Source: Palsa-1033 sp963735455
GTDB lineage: Bacteria; Chloroflexota; Limnocylindria; Limnocylindrales; CSP1-4
DNA length: 64,000 nucleotides
Reading direction: 5' to 3'
Assembly (NCBI GenBank): GCA_963735455.1
Contig: CAVTKZ010000002.1
Coordinates: 372,001 to 436,000, forward strand
Within the stretch, counting starts at the first letter, position 1. Every line of letters begins with the position of its first letter. The notes under the pieces are model-generated. The model saw only the letters and a list, made by a program, of their open reading frames with translations. It did not search any database and was not told the DNA's origin. Positions 33,160-44,565 of this stretch are shown here, piece by piece. The position numbers and the translations under genes are program-made.

Positions 33160-34299
33160 TCAGGCGCCAACGGCGACCGGGGCGGGTGACGACGCGATCG
33201 GGCCGTCGCCCCGGATGACGTCACCCGTCTCGGAGTCGAACAGGTGGAGCTTGTCGAGCGGCAGCCGGAGCGACAGGACATCACCCGGCTTGACCACGTG
33301 ACTCGAGCTGACCACCGCGACCAGGTCGAGGCCCTGGAGCGAGAGATGGAGCAGCTCGTCGTTGCCCAGGTATTCGACGACGTCGGCCGTGGCCTGGAAC
33401 GAGGCCACGCCGCTGCCCGGGTCGCCGATGTCGAGGTGCTCCGGCCGGAAGCCGGCCACGAGCGTCTTGCCGTGGACCGAATCGGCCGCGGCCCGCAGGC
33501 GCGGGGGCAAGGGGATCGACATGCCGCTGCCGGTCAGGACGGCGCCGTCGCCGGTGCCCGAGGCAGTGACGGTTGCGAAGTTCATGGCCGGGCTGCCGAT
33601 GAAGCCGGCCACGAACTTGTTGACCGGGTTGTCGTACAGCTCCTGGGGCGTCCCGACCTGCTGGAGCAGGCCGTCGCTCATCACCGCGATCCGGGTGCCC
33701 ATCGTCATCGCCTCGACCTGGTCGTGGGTGACGTAGACCATCGTCGTCCCCAGGCGCTGGTGGAGGCGGGCGATCTCGGCCCGGGTCTGGACCCGGAGCT
33801 TGGCATCGAGGTTGGAGAGCGGCTCGTCCATCAGGAAGACGGCCGGCTCGCGGACGATGGCCCGGCCCAGGGCGACCCGCTGGCGCTGGCCGCCGGACAG
33901 CTCCTTGGGCTTCCGATCGAGCAGGTTCGAGAGCTGGATCGTGTCGGCGGCTTGCTTGACCCGCCGGTCGATCTCGGGCTTGGGCACCTTGCGCAGCTTC
34001 AGGCCGAAGGCCAGGTTGTCGCGGACGGTCATGTGCGGATAGAGGGCGTAGCTCTGGAAGACCATCGCGATGTCGCGATCCTTGGGGGCGACATCGTTGA
34101 CGACCTTGTCGCCGATCCGGAGCGTCCCGTCGGTGATCTCCTCGAGCCCGGCGATCATCCGCAGGCTGGTGGTCTTGCCACAGCCCGAGGGTCCGACCAG
34201 GACCATGAATTCACCGTCGTTGATCTCGAGGTTGAGATCGTTGACCGCGAGGACGTCACCGTATTTCTTGGTGACGTGCTCGAACGTGACCGTCGCCAT
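33160..34299 (-). CDS. ugpC: UgpC/MsmK-type ABC transporter ATP-binding protein
   Basis: 379 aa from the ATG at 34299 after AGGAGG. Walker A GPSGCGKTT, Q-loop, signature LSGGQRQRVALGRAIV, Walker B VFLMDEPLSNLD and the switch His (THDQVEAMT) are all intact. The C-terminal TOBE/MalK-like regulatory domain begins near residue 240. By family it energises several sugar or glycerol-phosphate importers. No permease or binding protein is adjacent, so it is probably a shared ATPase serving transporters elsewhere. Confidence 0.94.
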   Translation of the reverse strand: MATVTFEHVTKKYGDVLAVNDLNLEINDGEFMVLVGPSGCGKTTSLRMIAGLEEITDGTLRIGDKVVNDVAPKDRDIAMVFQSYALYPHMTVRDNLAFGLKLRKVPKPEIDRRVKQAADTIQLSNLLDRKPKELSGGQRQRVALGRAIVREPAVFLMDEPLSNLDAKLRVQTRAEIARLHQRLGTTMVYVTHDQVEAMTMGTRIAVMSDGLLQQVGTPQELYDNPVNKFVAGFIGSPAMNFATVTASGTGDGAVLTGSGMSIPLPPRLRAAADSVHGKTLVAGFRPEHLDIGDPGSGVASFQATADVVEYLGNDELLHLSLQGLDLVAVVSSSHVVKPGDVLSLRLPLDKLHLFDSETGDVIRGDGPIASSPAPVAVGA

Positions 34300-34685
34300 G
34301 GAACAGCCTCCTATCCTTCGGTCCTGCGCGGGTCCTTGCATCCGGCCACCGAGGTGGACTCGGACGGACCCCGTACGCGTTCCGACGGATTGCCCCGCAT
34401 CGTACATCCGGGCCGGGTGCCGGGACCACCCTGTTTCGTGGGCCCGGGCCGCGAGCTTGTCCCGCGGCCGCAGCCCGGGTCGCCGGCCCGCTGGCGGCCG
34501 AAATATTCGCCCCATGCTTAGGAGGGCGATTTCCCGCCCGCTGCCTCCCAGTCAATGCCCGGTTCCGGCCGGTTCGGAGGCTGAACCGTGCGTGGGCGTC
34601 CGGACAGTCCTCTGCGACGAGCCGTTCCCAAGGCCGTTTCGACCTCTGAGCCGCCTAGCTAATCATGGGGTGAATACGACCGACG
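34300..34685. other. Intergenic region between the ABC ATPase and DUF4304 genes
   Basis: No gene seen. It holds the leader of the ABC ATPase gene and an imperfect GC hairpin (CCCGGGCCGCG with CGCGGCC plus a bulge and CCCGGG, 34443-34479). A short AT-rich patch (AAATATT) lies near 34500. No clear promoter could be assigned. Confidence 0.5.
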
Positions 34686-35162
34686 TTAGCCCCAGTCCCC
34701 CGGGCCAACCGCTCGAACGAGGGCGACGACCCACGACTGCATGATCGGAGGGAGCGGTCGTGGGTCCTCCAGCGCCAGGCGCAGGACGGCGTCGCGAAGG
34801 CCTTCGTCGGTCGACATCGGCTCGAGGTGGTCGAGCCCGCGGTCGAGGGCGGCGCCGAAGTCGTTGGCGACAGCATCGAAGCCTTCGGCGAGATCCCACC
34901 ACTTGTCGTAGCCGAGAGTTACGGGTCCGAGTCGCACTCGCCAGTGCTCGGGTGGCATCGAGCCGAACTCGGCGCGGAGCAGGGCACTGACGACGGCAAG
35001 ATCGCAGGTGAAGAACGTCCCACGCCGCTGGAAAGCGACAACGAGCTCGTTCGAGCGGCGCGCAGCGACGAAGCGTTGGCCTCGTCGCCGAAAGCCGCGG
35101 ATAGTGAGGCTCGGCGCCACGCTGGTCTTGAGGAACGCGTCGCAAGCGACCCGATCGTCCAT
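34686..35162 (-). CDS. DUF4304 family protein
   Basis: 158 aa. FLKTSVAPSLTIRGFRRRGQRFVAAR followed by VVAFQRRGTFFTCDLAVVS is the DUF4304 pattern (GF-x-RKG...F). These are small proteins of unknown function, often in variable genome regions. Base composition is a little lower in GC and codon choice less biased than in neighbouring genes, and an inverted-repeat unit lies immediately upstream, so transfer is possible. Confidence 0.75.
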   Translation of the reverse strand: MDDRVACDAFLKTSVAPSLTIRGFRRRGQRFVAARRSNELVVAFQRRGTFFTCDLAVVSALLRAEFGSMPPEHWRVRLGPVTLGYDKWWDLAEGFDAVANDFGAALDRGLDHLEPMSTDEGLRDAVLRLALEDPRPLPPIMQSWVVALVRAVGPGDWG

Positions 35163-35169
35163 TCCAGCG

Positions 35170-35175
35170 AGGGTA
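35170..35175 (-). promoter_or_regulatory. -10 element of a leaderless promoter for the DUF4304 gene
   Basis: Minus-strand TACCCT ends 7 nt before the ATG at 35162. Confidence 0.5.
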
Positions 35176-35220
35176 ATCGACCGCTCGCCCCCGCGGCCTC
35201 ATTTCGCGGACGCGGCCGTT

Positions 35221-35387
35221 GCCAGAACACGATTTGCATCGAGCTTATGGCGCGGTTCGACGGCCGTGGCGCCTGTTCGGGGCTCTCATCCTGGGGATTC
35301 GTGCTCCGATCAAGCGTGGTCCGGGCGGCTGGGCGGGCGTTTCGGATCCCCGACCAACCATAAGGTCGACGTAGCTCGTGTTTTGGC
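35221..35387. repeat. 167-bp unit bounded by a 30-bp imperfect inverted repeat
   Basis: The left arm (35221-35250) and the reverse complement of the right arm (35358-35387) agree at 24 of 30 positions; both contain AACACGA and CTTATGG. Both arms can be read inwards as a peptide with CQNT and, four residues on, (D/E)LM. No target-site duplication is visible. It may be a small non-autonomous mobile element or decayed paralogous coding ends. Confidence 0.5.
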
Positions 35388-35486
35388 ACCAGGCGTTGCG
35401 CCGAGCCCGCCGGGCCAGGCCGCCGTCACGCGCCGGGTCCGCGGACGCCCCGCACCGGATCACCGACGTCGCCCCTGAAACCATAC

Positions 35487-35504
35487 CTTTACGTGAACGT
35501 GAAG
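35487..35504 (+). promoter_or_regulatory. MerR-type operator/promoter for the regulator-MFS operon
   Basis: CTTTACGTGAACGTGAAG is a near-perfect palindrome. A -35-like CTTTAC and a weak -10 CACGAT (35512-35517) are about 19 bp apart, the long spacer usual for MerR-controlled promoters. The -10 ends 7 nt before the ATG at 35525. Confidence 0.6.
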
Positions 35505-35524
35505 TTTGTGGCACGATGCGCGGC

Positions 35525-36031
35525 ATGGCAGACGAGACCCCCCTGCGCCGGATCCAGGATGTCGCCGATGAAGTTGGGCTGACGACCCGGGCCATCCGCT
35601 ATTACGAGGAGATGGGCCTGCTCACCCCGGCGGCTCGATCGGGCGGCAGCCATCGACTCTATGACCCGTCCGACGTCGAGCGGCTGCGGGCGATTCGTGG
35701 CCTGCGCGATGACGCGGGCTTCTCGGTCGGCGATATCACCCGCCTCCTCGAGGACACCGACCACCTGACCCGCTCGCGGGCCGCGTTCCACGAGACCGAG
35801 AGCCCGGCCGAACGGCTGCGGATCGCCCGCGACGGACTGGGCCGGGTCCATCGCCAGGTGGGCCTCCTCGAGGACAAGATCGAGCGCCTCCAGGCGATGC
35901 TCGCCGAGACGAGCAGCCGCCGGGATCGGATCGTGGCCAGGATCGAGCAGCTCGAGGCGGAGCTCGGGGGAGCGGCCGGATCGTCCGCTGTTGGCGCCCC
36001 GGCCACGAAGACGGCCGCGCTGCCGGCATGA
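35525..36031 (+). CDS. MerR family transcriptional regulator
   Basis: 168 aa. The winged-helix part reads RIQDVADEVGLTTRAIRYYEEMGLL, HRLYDPSDVERLRAI, as in all MerR proteins. A coiled coil (VHRQVGLLEDKIERLQAMLA) allows dimerisation. No conserved metal-binding Cys is seen, so it probably senses an organic compound. It overlaps the MFS transporter gene as ATGA, so it most likely controls efflux of its ligand. An ATG 9 nt earlier (35516) is possible. Confidence 0.92.
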   Translation: MADETPLRRIQDVADEVGLTTRAIRYYEEMGLLTPAARSGGSHRLYDPSDVERLRAIRGLRDDAGFSVGDITRLLEDTDHLTRSRAAFHETESPAERLRIARDGLGRVHRQVGLLEDKIERLQAMLAETSSRRDRIVARIEQLEAELGGAAGSSAVGAPATKTAALPA

Positions 36032-37572
36032 CCGCCGCCGCACGCCCGGCCCGCCGTCGGCTGGTCGACCCCGACGCCCCGAGCTACCGCTGGTGGCTGC
36101 TCGTCGTGACCAGCCTCGGGGCGTTGCTCGCCTCGCTCACCTCGGGCACCCTGGTCATTGCCCTGCCCGACATCCTGCGCGACCTGCACACCGACCTGTT
36201 CGCCCTGCTCTGGATCGTCGTCGGCTACACCCTGGTCGTAACCGTCCTGGTCCTGAACGCCGGCCGGCTGGCCGACATGTTCGGCCGGACCAGGACCTAC
36301 ACGCTGGGGATGGTCGTGTTCACGATCGCCTCGGCGTTCTGCGCGATCGCCCCGACGCCGCTCCTGCTGATCCTGGGCCGGGTGATCCAGGGCATTGGCG
36401 GGGCGTTCATGTTCGCCAACTCGTCGGCCCTCGTGACCGACGCCTTCCCGCGCTCGGAGCTGGGCAGGGCGCTCGGCCTGAACGCGATGGTCGTGGGGGC
36501 GGGCCTGATCCTGGGCCCGGTCCTGGGCGGCTGGCTGACCGGCTTCGGCTGGCGGTTCGTGTTCTGGTTCAACGTCCCGCTGGGCCTGATCGGGGTCCTG
36601 GCGGCAATGCTGATCCTGGTCGAGAAGACCGCCGCCCAGCGCCAGATCTCGATCGACTGGATCGGCTCGGCCCTGTACCTGGTTGCGCTCCTGGCCCTGA
36701 TGACCTCGCTCGCCTTCGGCGGCCTGTACGGCTGGACGACGTGGTGGGTGGTGGGCGGCTTCGTCCTGTTCCTGGTCGTGATGCCCGTCTTCCTGTGGGT
36801 CGAGGCGCGCGCCCGGACGCCGATCCTCGACCTGTCGCTCTTCCGCGACCGGCTGTTCCTGATGGGCAACCTGACCGGCCTGCTCAATGGCATCGCCCGC
36901 AACAGCGTCCTGTTCCTGCTGGTCTTCTACCTGCAGGGCGTGAAAGGCGACGACCCGGTCACGGCCGGGATCGAGCTGGCCCCGCTGGCCCTCGGCCTGC
37001 TCGTCCTGTCACCGATCAGCGGGGCGCTGGCCGACCGCTACGGCTCGCGCGAGCTGGCGACCGCAGGGATGGTGGTCACGGCGCTCGGCCTGGCCGGCCT
37101 GCTCACGATTGGGGTCGATACGCCGTACTGGCAGCTGGCCCTCTGGCAGCTGATCATCGGCGCCGGCTCGGGCCTGTTCAACTCGCCCAACACGAGCGCG
37201 GTGATGGGCGTGATCCCGCCCGCCAAGCGGGGGATCGGTGCGGGGATGCGGGCGATGCTGGTCAACACGGGCTTCGTCGTCAGCATCGCCCTGGCGATCG
37301 GTCTGATGACCAGCGCGATGGACCCCAAGGTCCTCGTCGCCGTCTTCTCGGGCACCCAGACCGGCACGGCCGGGATCGACCTCGGCCCGTTCATCAACGC
37401 CCTCCACATCGCCTTCGCGGCCGGGGTGATCGCCAGCCTGGTGGGCGCCGGCGTATCGCTGATGCGCGGCGGGCACCGATCGTGGCAGGAAGAGCGGGCC
37501 GACGCGAGCGACGCTCACGTGGCGGAGGCCGACGGCCTGATCGCCGAGGGGGAGTCCGGGGCCTCGATCTAG
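36028..37572 (+). CDS. MFS multidrug efflux transporter, DHA2 (14-helix) type
   Basis: 514 aa with about 14 membrane helices. Motif A-like GRLADMFGRTRTY, motif C GAGLILGPVLGGWLT and the antiporter-type motifs are present. It exports drugs or toxic metabolites in exchange for protons. It is translationally coupled to the MerR regulator upstream (ATGA overlap), as in inducible efflux operons. Confidence 0.93.
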   Translation: MTAAARPARRRLVDPDAPSYRWWLLVVTSLGALLASLTSGTLVIALPDILRDLHTDLFALLWIVVGYTLVVTVLVLNAGRLADMFGRTRTYTLGMVVFTIASAFCAIAPTPLLLILGRVIQGIGGAFMFANSSALVTDAFPRSELGRALGLNAMVVGAGLILGPVLGGWLTGFGWRFVFWFNVPLGLIGVLAAMLILVEKTAAQRQISIDWIGSALYLVALLALMTSLAFGGLYGWTTWWVVGGFVLFLVVMPVFLWVEARARTPILDLSLFRDRLFLMGNLTGLLNGIARNSVLFLLVFYLQGVKGDDPVTAGIELAPLALGLLVLSPISGALADRYGSRELATAGMVVTALGLAGLLTIGVDTPYWQLALWQLIIGAGSGLFNSPNTSAVMGVIPPAKRGIGAGMRAMLVNTGFVVSIALAIGLMTSAMDPKVLVAVFSGTQTGTAGIDLGPFINALHIAFAAGVIASLVGAGVSLMRGGHRSWQEERADASDAHVAEADGLIAEGESGASI

Positions 37573-37615
37573 CGAGGCAGCGCGGTTCTCCTCGAGCAGG
37601 TGCGCCGGGCGGCGG

Positions 37616-38581
37616 TCAGCCTTCGACCCGCAGAGTTCGCTCGACGCCGTTCGCGCTCAAATCGACGAGGTAGCCGCGCAGGATGCCCATCGACGATTCG
37701 GAACCCGCGTTGACGCAGACCGTGTCGCCGATCCGCCGCTCGCCACCCGATTCGTGGATGTGGCCGTGGGCGCCCAGGACCGGCTTGAACCGCTCGATCG
37801 CGGCGCGCACCCCGGTCGAGCCGACCGGCCCCCGGAGGAGATCGCCGGCGCTGACCGTCGGACGCAGGTCCGGCGACAGGAGCGGCGCCGTGTCGAGGCC
37901 CGAATCGTGGGGCGGGACGTGGGTCATCATCACCGTCTTGCGCGGGTCGCGGACCCCGCTCATCAGGCCCGACAAGCGGTCGAGGAACTCTTCCTCGGGC
38001 AGCTCGCGCGGCGTCGACCAGGGCGTCGGCGAAGACCAGCCCATGCTCACGAGCTGGTGCCACGGGCTGAGCTCTACGACCCGTTCGTTGACGTCCTGGA
38101 GGTAGGTCGACTCGGCCAGGACCGGATCGATCTCGAAGTCGTCGTCGTTGCCGGGCATCACGTAGACCGGCACGCCGGAGCCCTCCAGGCGCTCGGCCGC
38201 CAGCTCGAGCCACTCCCGCAGTCGAGCGTTGATCCGCTCGTGGAACGCGGCTCTTACCAGCTCCGGTTCGGCCTCCATCGCAGCCCGCTCGGCCTCGGTC
38301 ACCCGCACGGCGTAGTAGCCGACATCGGCGATCGAGCGCTCGAGGGCGACCAGCTCGGCCTCGTCGCGGGCCTCGCGGTGCTGGCCAAGGACCGTCGCCT
38401 CCCAGACGTCGCCGCCGCCGCCCTTGACGACCGCGATCAGGGCCTTGCCGGTCAGGTCGCCGGCGATCACCGCGGCGTCGACCTTGTAGACATTCGTCTT
38501 CATCGCATTCAGGAACTTGCGCCAGGTGCGTTCCGAGGCGTGGATGTCACTGCAGACGTAGAGCCGGAATGGTTTGGCCAC
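37616..38581 (-). CDS. Calcineurin-like metallophosphoesterase
   Basis: 321 aa, GTG start (reads AKPFRLYVCSDIHASERTW). SDIHAS, AGDLTG, MPGNDDD, MTHVPPH and GAHGHIHES supply the metal-binding residues. It is not the Mre11 type; it resembles class III phosphoesterases acting on nucleotides or phosphodiesters. An unusual insertion of about 60 residues follows the second motif. It starts 4 nt after the amidase stop, so it belongs to the permease-amidohydrolase-amidase unit, though its role there is unclear. Confidence 0.85.
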   Translation of the reverse strand: MAKPFRLYVCSDIHASERTWRKFLNAMKTNVYKVDAAVIAGDLTGKALIAVVKGGGGDVWEATVLGQHREARDEAELVALERSIADVGYYAVRVTEAERAAMEAEPELVRAAFHERINARLREWLELAAERLEGSGVPVYVMPGNDDDFEIDPVLAESTYLQDVNERVVELSPWHQLVSMGWSSPTPWSTPRELPEEEFLDRLSGLMSGVRDPRKTVMMTHVPPHDSGLDTAPLLSPDLRPTVSAGDLLRGPVGSTGVRAAIERFKPVLGAHGHIHESGGERRIGDTVCVNAGSESSMGILRGYLVDLSANGVERTLRVEG

Positions 38582-38585
38582 GGTG

Positions 38586-40045
38586 TCAGGCTCCCTGGGT
38601 TGAGGTCGGAAGGCTGGGCGACAGGGCGTGGATCGGCGGTCGTCGAGACCGCCACGGACGGGCGGCCTCGAGCTGGCCGGCCAGCCGGAAGAGGGTCGAC
38701 TCTGCACCGAAACGGCCGAAGACGAGCGAGCCGACGGGCAGGCCGTCGGCGGTCCAGTGGAGGGGCACCGACATCGCCGGCTGGCCGGTCATGTTGGCGA
38801 TCGGATTCCAGGGGTTGAACTGGCAGTCGAAGCGCCACCATTCGACCGCTCCACCGTACGACTGGTTGAGGATCCCCAGGCCGAGCGGCGGTTGGGCGAG
38901 GGTCGGGGTCACCCACGCGTCGTACTGCTCGAAGAACGGGGCGACCTGGCGGCTGGCCGCGTTCAGGGCGTCGACGGCGTCGAGCAGCTCAGCGCCGTCG
39001 AACCGCTGGGCGTACTCGACCAGCTCCCAGGTCGTCACCTCGAGCTCGTCCCGCTCAGGCTCACGGCCCAGGAACCGGCGCGCCTCGCGATAGTCGCCCA
39101 GGTTGGCCGTCGCCCAGATCCGCACGAACGGCTCGATCAGGGCCTCGCCGTCGAAAGCCGGGGCCGCCTCCTCGACGTGGTGGCCGAGCGATTCGAGCAG
39201 CTCGGCCGTCGCCCGGACGGCCGCCACGCACTCCGGATGGACCGTGGCCTCGATCGGGGGCGTGGCGCTCCAGGCGATCCGCAGCCGGCCAGGATCCGCG
39301 CCCACCTCGGCCAGGAATGGGCGTACGGGCGGTGGCGCGATCGACGGGTCGCCGGGCACCCAGCCGGCGGTCGCGTCGAGGATCGCCGCACTGTCCCGGA
39401 CGCTGACCGTGAGGGCGTGCTCGACGGCCACGCCCGACAGCACGTCGCCGGCCGGCGCCCAGGAGTTCCGGCCGCGGGTGGGCTTCAGGCCGAACAGCCC
39501 GCAGCACGACGAGGGAATCCGGATCGACCCCGCGCCGTCGTTGCCGTGGGCCGCGGGGACCATCCCCGAGGCGACCGCCGCGGCCGAGCCACCCGACGAG
39601 CCGCCCGTTGTGCGGTCCGTGTTCCACGGATTGCGGGCTGGGCCGTAGAGCGCGGGCTCCGAGGTCGAGTGATTGCCGAACTCGGGCGAGCTGGTCTTGC
39701 CGAGCAGGATCAGTCCCGCCGCCCGCTGCCGCCGGCCGAGCTCCGTGTCGTGGTCCGAGACGTGGTCGCGGAACGCGCGCGAGCCCTTGCTCTGGGGCGT
39801 GCCGGCCAGTGTCGCGCCGAGGTCCTTGAGCAGGAAGGGCACGCCGGCGAGGTTCGAATCGGAGTTAGCCAACGGGCGAGCTGCCTGGGTTCGAGCTGCG
39901 TCGAAGAGCGGCGTGACGACGGCGTTGAGGATCGGGTTGAGGCGCTCGATCCGGGCGATCGCCGCGTCGACCAGCTCGAGCGGCGTCACTTGCCCGCTCC
40001 GGACGAGCTCCGCCTGGCCGACTCCGTCGTACTCGGCGAAGTCGG

Positions 40046-40049
<4 letters not shown>
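38586..40049 (-). CDS. Amidase signature family enzyme
   Basis: 487 aa, GTG start. The Ser-cisSer-Lys triad is visible: Lys in GVPFLLKDLG, the Gly/Ser-rich TGGSSGGSAAAVASG and the nucleophile in DGAGSIRIPSSCCG. It hydrolyses amides to acid plus ammonia. GatA is unlikely, since no gatB or gatC is present and the context is catabolic. Its GTG overlaps the stop of the broken amidohydrolase gene (GTGA), so an amide- or cyclic-amide-degrading pathway with the permease upstream is likely (inference). Confidence 0.9.
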
Positions 40050-41712
<1,663 letters not shown>

Positions 41713-41775
41713 GGTTCGTTCCATTTCGGGGCGGGCCGGCCGGCTGCGGCGAGGCAGCCGGCCGAGCGCGGAAGG

Positions 41776-43527
41776 TCAATCGGGTGGCAGCATCTGGTAC
41801 ATCAAGCTCGTCTCGATGCCCTTGCGCCGGTTGCGCAGCGCCTGGACCACGTAGATCACGATCCCGACGACGATCACGATCCCGACGAAGCTCACGCCGG
41901 ACGCGTTCAAGTACTGGAGCGAGTCCTTGTTGGGCGTGGTCAGCGAGGTCAGGATCGGCGCCAGACCGGCGAACCAGTACAGGGTGACGGCGAAGATCAG
42001 CCAGACGACGCCGATGAGCGGCAGCCAGCGGATCCAGGGCGCGTCCTTGACCAGGTCGGGCCGGGTGAAGCGGGCCAGGATCGCGTTGATCCCGGGCAGG
42101 ATCCAGCTCAACGACGAGGCCAGGATCGTGAACCAGGCCGAGGAGACCAGGTTCAGCTTGCCGTCAAGGGCCGGATCGCCGCTCGGCGCGAGGCCGCCCA
42201 ATCCGATCGATTTCAGGATCGAGAAGTTCGAGAAGAGCAGGAAGACGACGGCCATCAGCAGCGTCGCGAAGATCGCATTGGCCGGTGCCCGCAGGCGCTC
42301 GGAGACCGTCCCCAGCCACTCCGGCACCTGCCGGTCCAGGCTCCAGGCCAGTGCCATCCGGCTGATGAAGATCACGTAGACCGGCATCAGCAGGAACGGG
42401 AACAGGGTCGAGGCGGCACCGACGACGGTCCAGATCGGCCACAGGTCCGGCCGGGCGATCGCACCGACCAGCTGGAAGTAGTTGGGCTGGCCCATCGGCA
42501 GCGACGGATTGGTGACGTAGCCCCAGAACGCGGCCGACCAGCCGGTCTGCCCGTCCAGGCCAAGCTTGCGGGCCAGGATGTCGGGATACAGCGAGTTCAT
42601 CAGGACGGCCATCGCCAGGGCGCCCAGGACCGCGATCAGGATCCCGCGCTTTACGTTGCCCCGGACTTCGCCCGAGATGTACGCCGAGTACTGGAAGCCG
42701 ATGAACTGGAAGAGCATCGCGCTGGCCAGCAGCATCAGCGGCCAGGACGTGAGTGAGAGGGGCCCGAAGGTGAAGCCGCTGGTCAGGCCGGCGGTCGAAG
42801 CCGCGCTGCTGAGCTGGTCGACGGTGACCCCGTTGGCGTAGATCGGCAGGTTCGTGGCGAACGTGCCCGAGTCGAAGAAGAGCAGCCCGAAGACCGCCAT
42901 GAGCGCCCAGCCGGCGATCCCGAAGACGGTCAGGTAGGTCACGATCTTGTGGAACCGGCGGGTCGGCTGGAGGACGACGAGGGCGATCAGGGCGATCACC
43001 ACCAGCCCGGCGATCATCCCGGGCACGCCCGTGATGTCGCCCGAGGTGCCCTCGGTGAACCAGCTGTTGGCGCTCGTGAAGAAGCTGCTGCCGGTCCCGA
43101 TCCCGATGATCCGGCCTTCCATCTGCACCCCGCGCAGGGTCAGGGCCGTCTCGAACTGGATCAGGGCGATCGAGGCGAAGGCGAGCATCCAGCTCTCCAT
43201 CCAGCCCAGGAATGGCCCGATCCTGGGCACGATCCGGCTGGTGAAGACGTAGTCGCCACCGGAACGCGGCATCACGCTGGTCAGCGACGCGAAGATCAGG
43301 GCCAGCAGGACACAGGCGGCGCCGACCAGGAAGGCAACCCACGACCAGTTGGTCAGGCCGCCGATCACGACGACGGGGACGCCCGCCAGGACGGCAATGC
43401 CGTAGGCGCCTCCGAGCGTGCCTCCGATGAACGCCGCGGTGTTGAAGAACAGCGCGTTAACGACGCTGACCTCGCGGACCAGACCCGACGACTGGCGCGT
43501 GAACAGCGTCCGCCCGGAGTCACTCAT
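41776..43527 (-). CDS. APC-superfamily amino acid/amine permease
   Basis: 583 aa from the ATG at 43527 (MSDSGRTLF), with about 12-14 membrane helices. PRSGGDYVFTSRIV near residue 88 is the conserved APC segment after helix 2, and GEVRGNVKRGILIAV is the intracellular loop typical of the family. It imports an amino acid, amine or related nitrogen compound. Followed on the same strand by the amidohydrolase, amidase and phosphoesterase genes, suggesting uptake and hydrolysis of an amide-type nitrogen source. Confidence 0.9.
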   Translation of the reverse strand: MSDSGRTLFTRQSSGLVREVSVVNALFFNTAAFIGGTLGGAYGIAVLAGVPVVVIGGLTNWSWVAFLVGAACVLLALIFASLTSVMPRSGGDYVFTSRIVPRIGPFLGWMESWMLAFASIALIQFETALTLRGVQMEGRIIGIGTGSSFFTSANSWFTEGTSGDITGVPGMIAGLVVIALIALVVLQPTRRFHKIVTYLTVFGIAGWALMAVFGLLFFDSGTFATNLPIYANGVTVDQLSSAASTAGLTSGFTFGPLSLTSWPLMLLASAMLFQFIGFQYSAYISGEVRGNVKRGILIAVLGALAMAVLMNSLYPDILARKLGLDGQTGWSAAFWGYVTNPSLPMGQPNYFQLVGAIARPDLWPIWTVVGAASTLFPFLLMPVYVIFISRMALAWSLDRQVPEWLGTVSERLRAPANAIFATLLMAVVFLLFSNFSILKSIGLGGLAPSGDPALDGKLNLVSSAWFTILASSLSWILPGINAILARFTRPDLVKDAPWIRWLPLIGVVWLIFAVTLYWFAGLAPILTSLTTPNKDSLQYLNASGVSFVGIVIVVGIVIYVVQALRNRRKGIETSLMYQMLPPD

Positions 43528-43651
43528 CGAGACAGGCACTCCTTCCACTCACCGTCGCGAGCGGGCTCGTCTGGCCGCCGCGACGAACACCGTGCCGTGC
43601 CTCTCTCGATGCACGGCCCTCCATCTACGCCATGCCCAGATTGAGCGCCAC

Positions 43652-43657
43652 TATACT
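43652..43657 (+). promoter_or_regulatory. -10 element for the nucleotidyltransferase-like gene
   Basis: TATACT ends 9 nt before the GTG at 43667, consistent with a leaderless or nearly leaderless transcript. Confidence 0.55.
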
Positions 43658-43666
43658 GCGCGGATC

Positions 43667-44497
43667 GTGGTCCAAACCTCCTCCGACAGCGACAATTCGA
43701 AGACCGGTGGCGAGGCGCAGTCCGGCGGTCCAACCCTGGCCGATCCGCTGGCCGAGGCGCTCCGGATGATCGGCCTTGCCGACACCGGCAAGCTCCAGGT
43801 GCGGCTGATGGGCGGCCTCGCCTTCCACGCCCGCTGCCGGACCTGGACCGCCCGGATCGACCGCGATGGCCGGGACATCGACCTGGCCACCCGGAGCAAG
43901 GACCGCAAGGCTCTGTCGGCCTTGATGGAGGCGAACGGCTACGTCGCGGACCGCCAGTACAACGCCCTGTACGGCCACAAGCAGCTGTACTTCGTGGACC
44001 CGGCCCGGCGCCGGCCGGTCGACGTCCTGATCGACCGGATGGAGATGAGCCACAAGTTCGAGTTCGCCGACCGGCTCCAGGTCGACAATCCCACCCTGCC
44101 CCTGGCCGAGCTGCTCCTGACCAAGGTCCAGATCGCCCAGATCAACCGCAAGGACATCCTCGACGGCCTGGCCCTGCTGTCCGAGTACCCGCTCGGCTCA
44201 ACCGACGCAGGCGCGATCAACGTGGACCGGATCACGAACCTGACCTCGGCCGACTGGGGCTGGTGGCGGACGATCGTGGGCAACCTGGCCAAGTTCGAGG
44301 GCTACTTCAACAACAGCCTGCAGCCCGGCGAGCTCGAGTTCGGGCGACCGCCGCACTTCGACGTCCTCGGCCAGATCAATGCCCTGCGCGACATGCTCGA
44401 GGCCGCCCCGAAGTCGGCCAAGTGGAAGCTCCGCGCCCGGGTCGGTGAGCGCGTCCAGTGGTACATCGAGCCTGAAGAGGTCGGCCACGGCCGCTAG
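43667..44497 (+). CDS. Nucleotidyltransferase-fold protein (AbiEii/MNT-like)
   Basis: 276 aa from a GTG. VRLMGGLAFHARC followed by GRDIDLATR gives the GG...DxD pattern of minimal nucleotidyltransferases; the third acidic residue may be in RRPVDVLID. ELLLTKVQIAQINRKDILDGLALL is the helical segment usual in AbiEii-like proteins. No partner antitoxin (AbiEi-type) gene is adjacent, so a toxin role is not supported. The C-terminal 80 residues (TSADWGWWRTIVGNL) are specific to this subgroup. Confidence 0.78.
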   Translation: MVQTSSDSDNSKTGGEAQSGGPTLADPLAEALRMIGLADTGKLQVRLMGGLAFHARCRTWTARIDRDGRDIDLATRSKDRKALSALMEANGYVADRQYNALYGHKQLYFVDPARRRPVDVLIDRMEMSHKFEFADRLQVDNPTLPLAELLLTKVQIAQINRKDILDGLALLSEYPLGSTDAGAINVDRITNLTSADWGWWRTIVGNLAKFEGYFNNSLQPGELEFGRPPHFDVLGQINALRDMLEAAPKSAKWKLRARVGERVQWYIEPEEVGHGR

Positions 44498-44565
44498 GCT
44501 CCCCGGCCGCACGGGCTGAACCTCGGCACCGCCTTCCGGTCCCGGTTGGCTCCGCGAACCGCGCT

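Noticed and set aside
43667..44497. AbiE-type toxin-antitoxin system
   Set aside because: The nucleotidyltransferase-like protein has no adjacent AbiEi-like antitoxin gene; neighbours are a permease and BioY.
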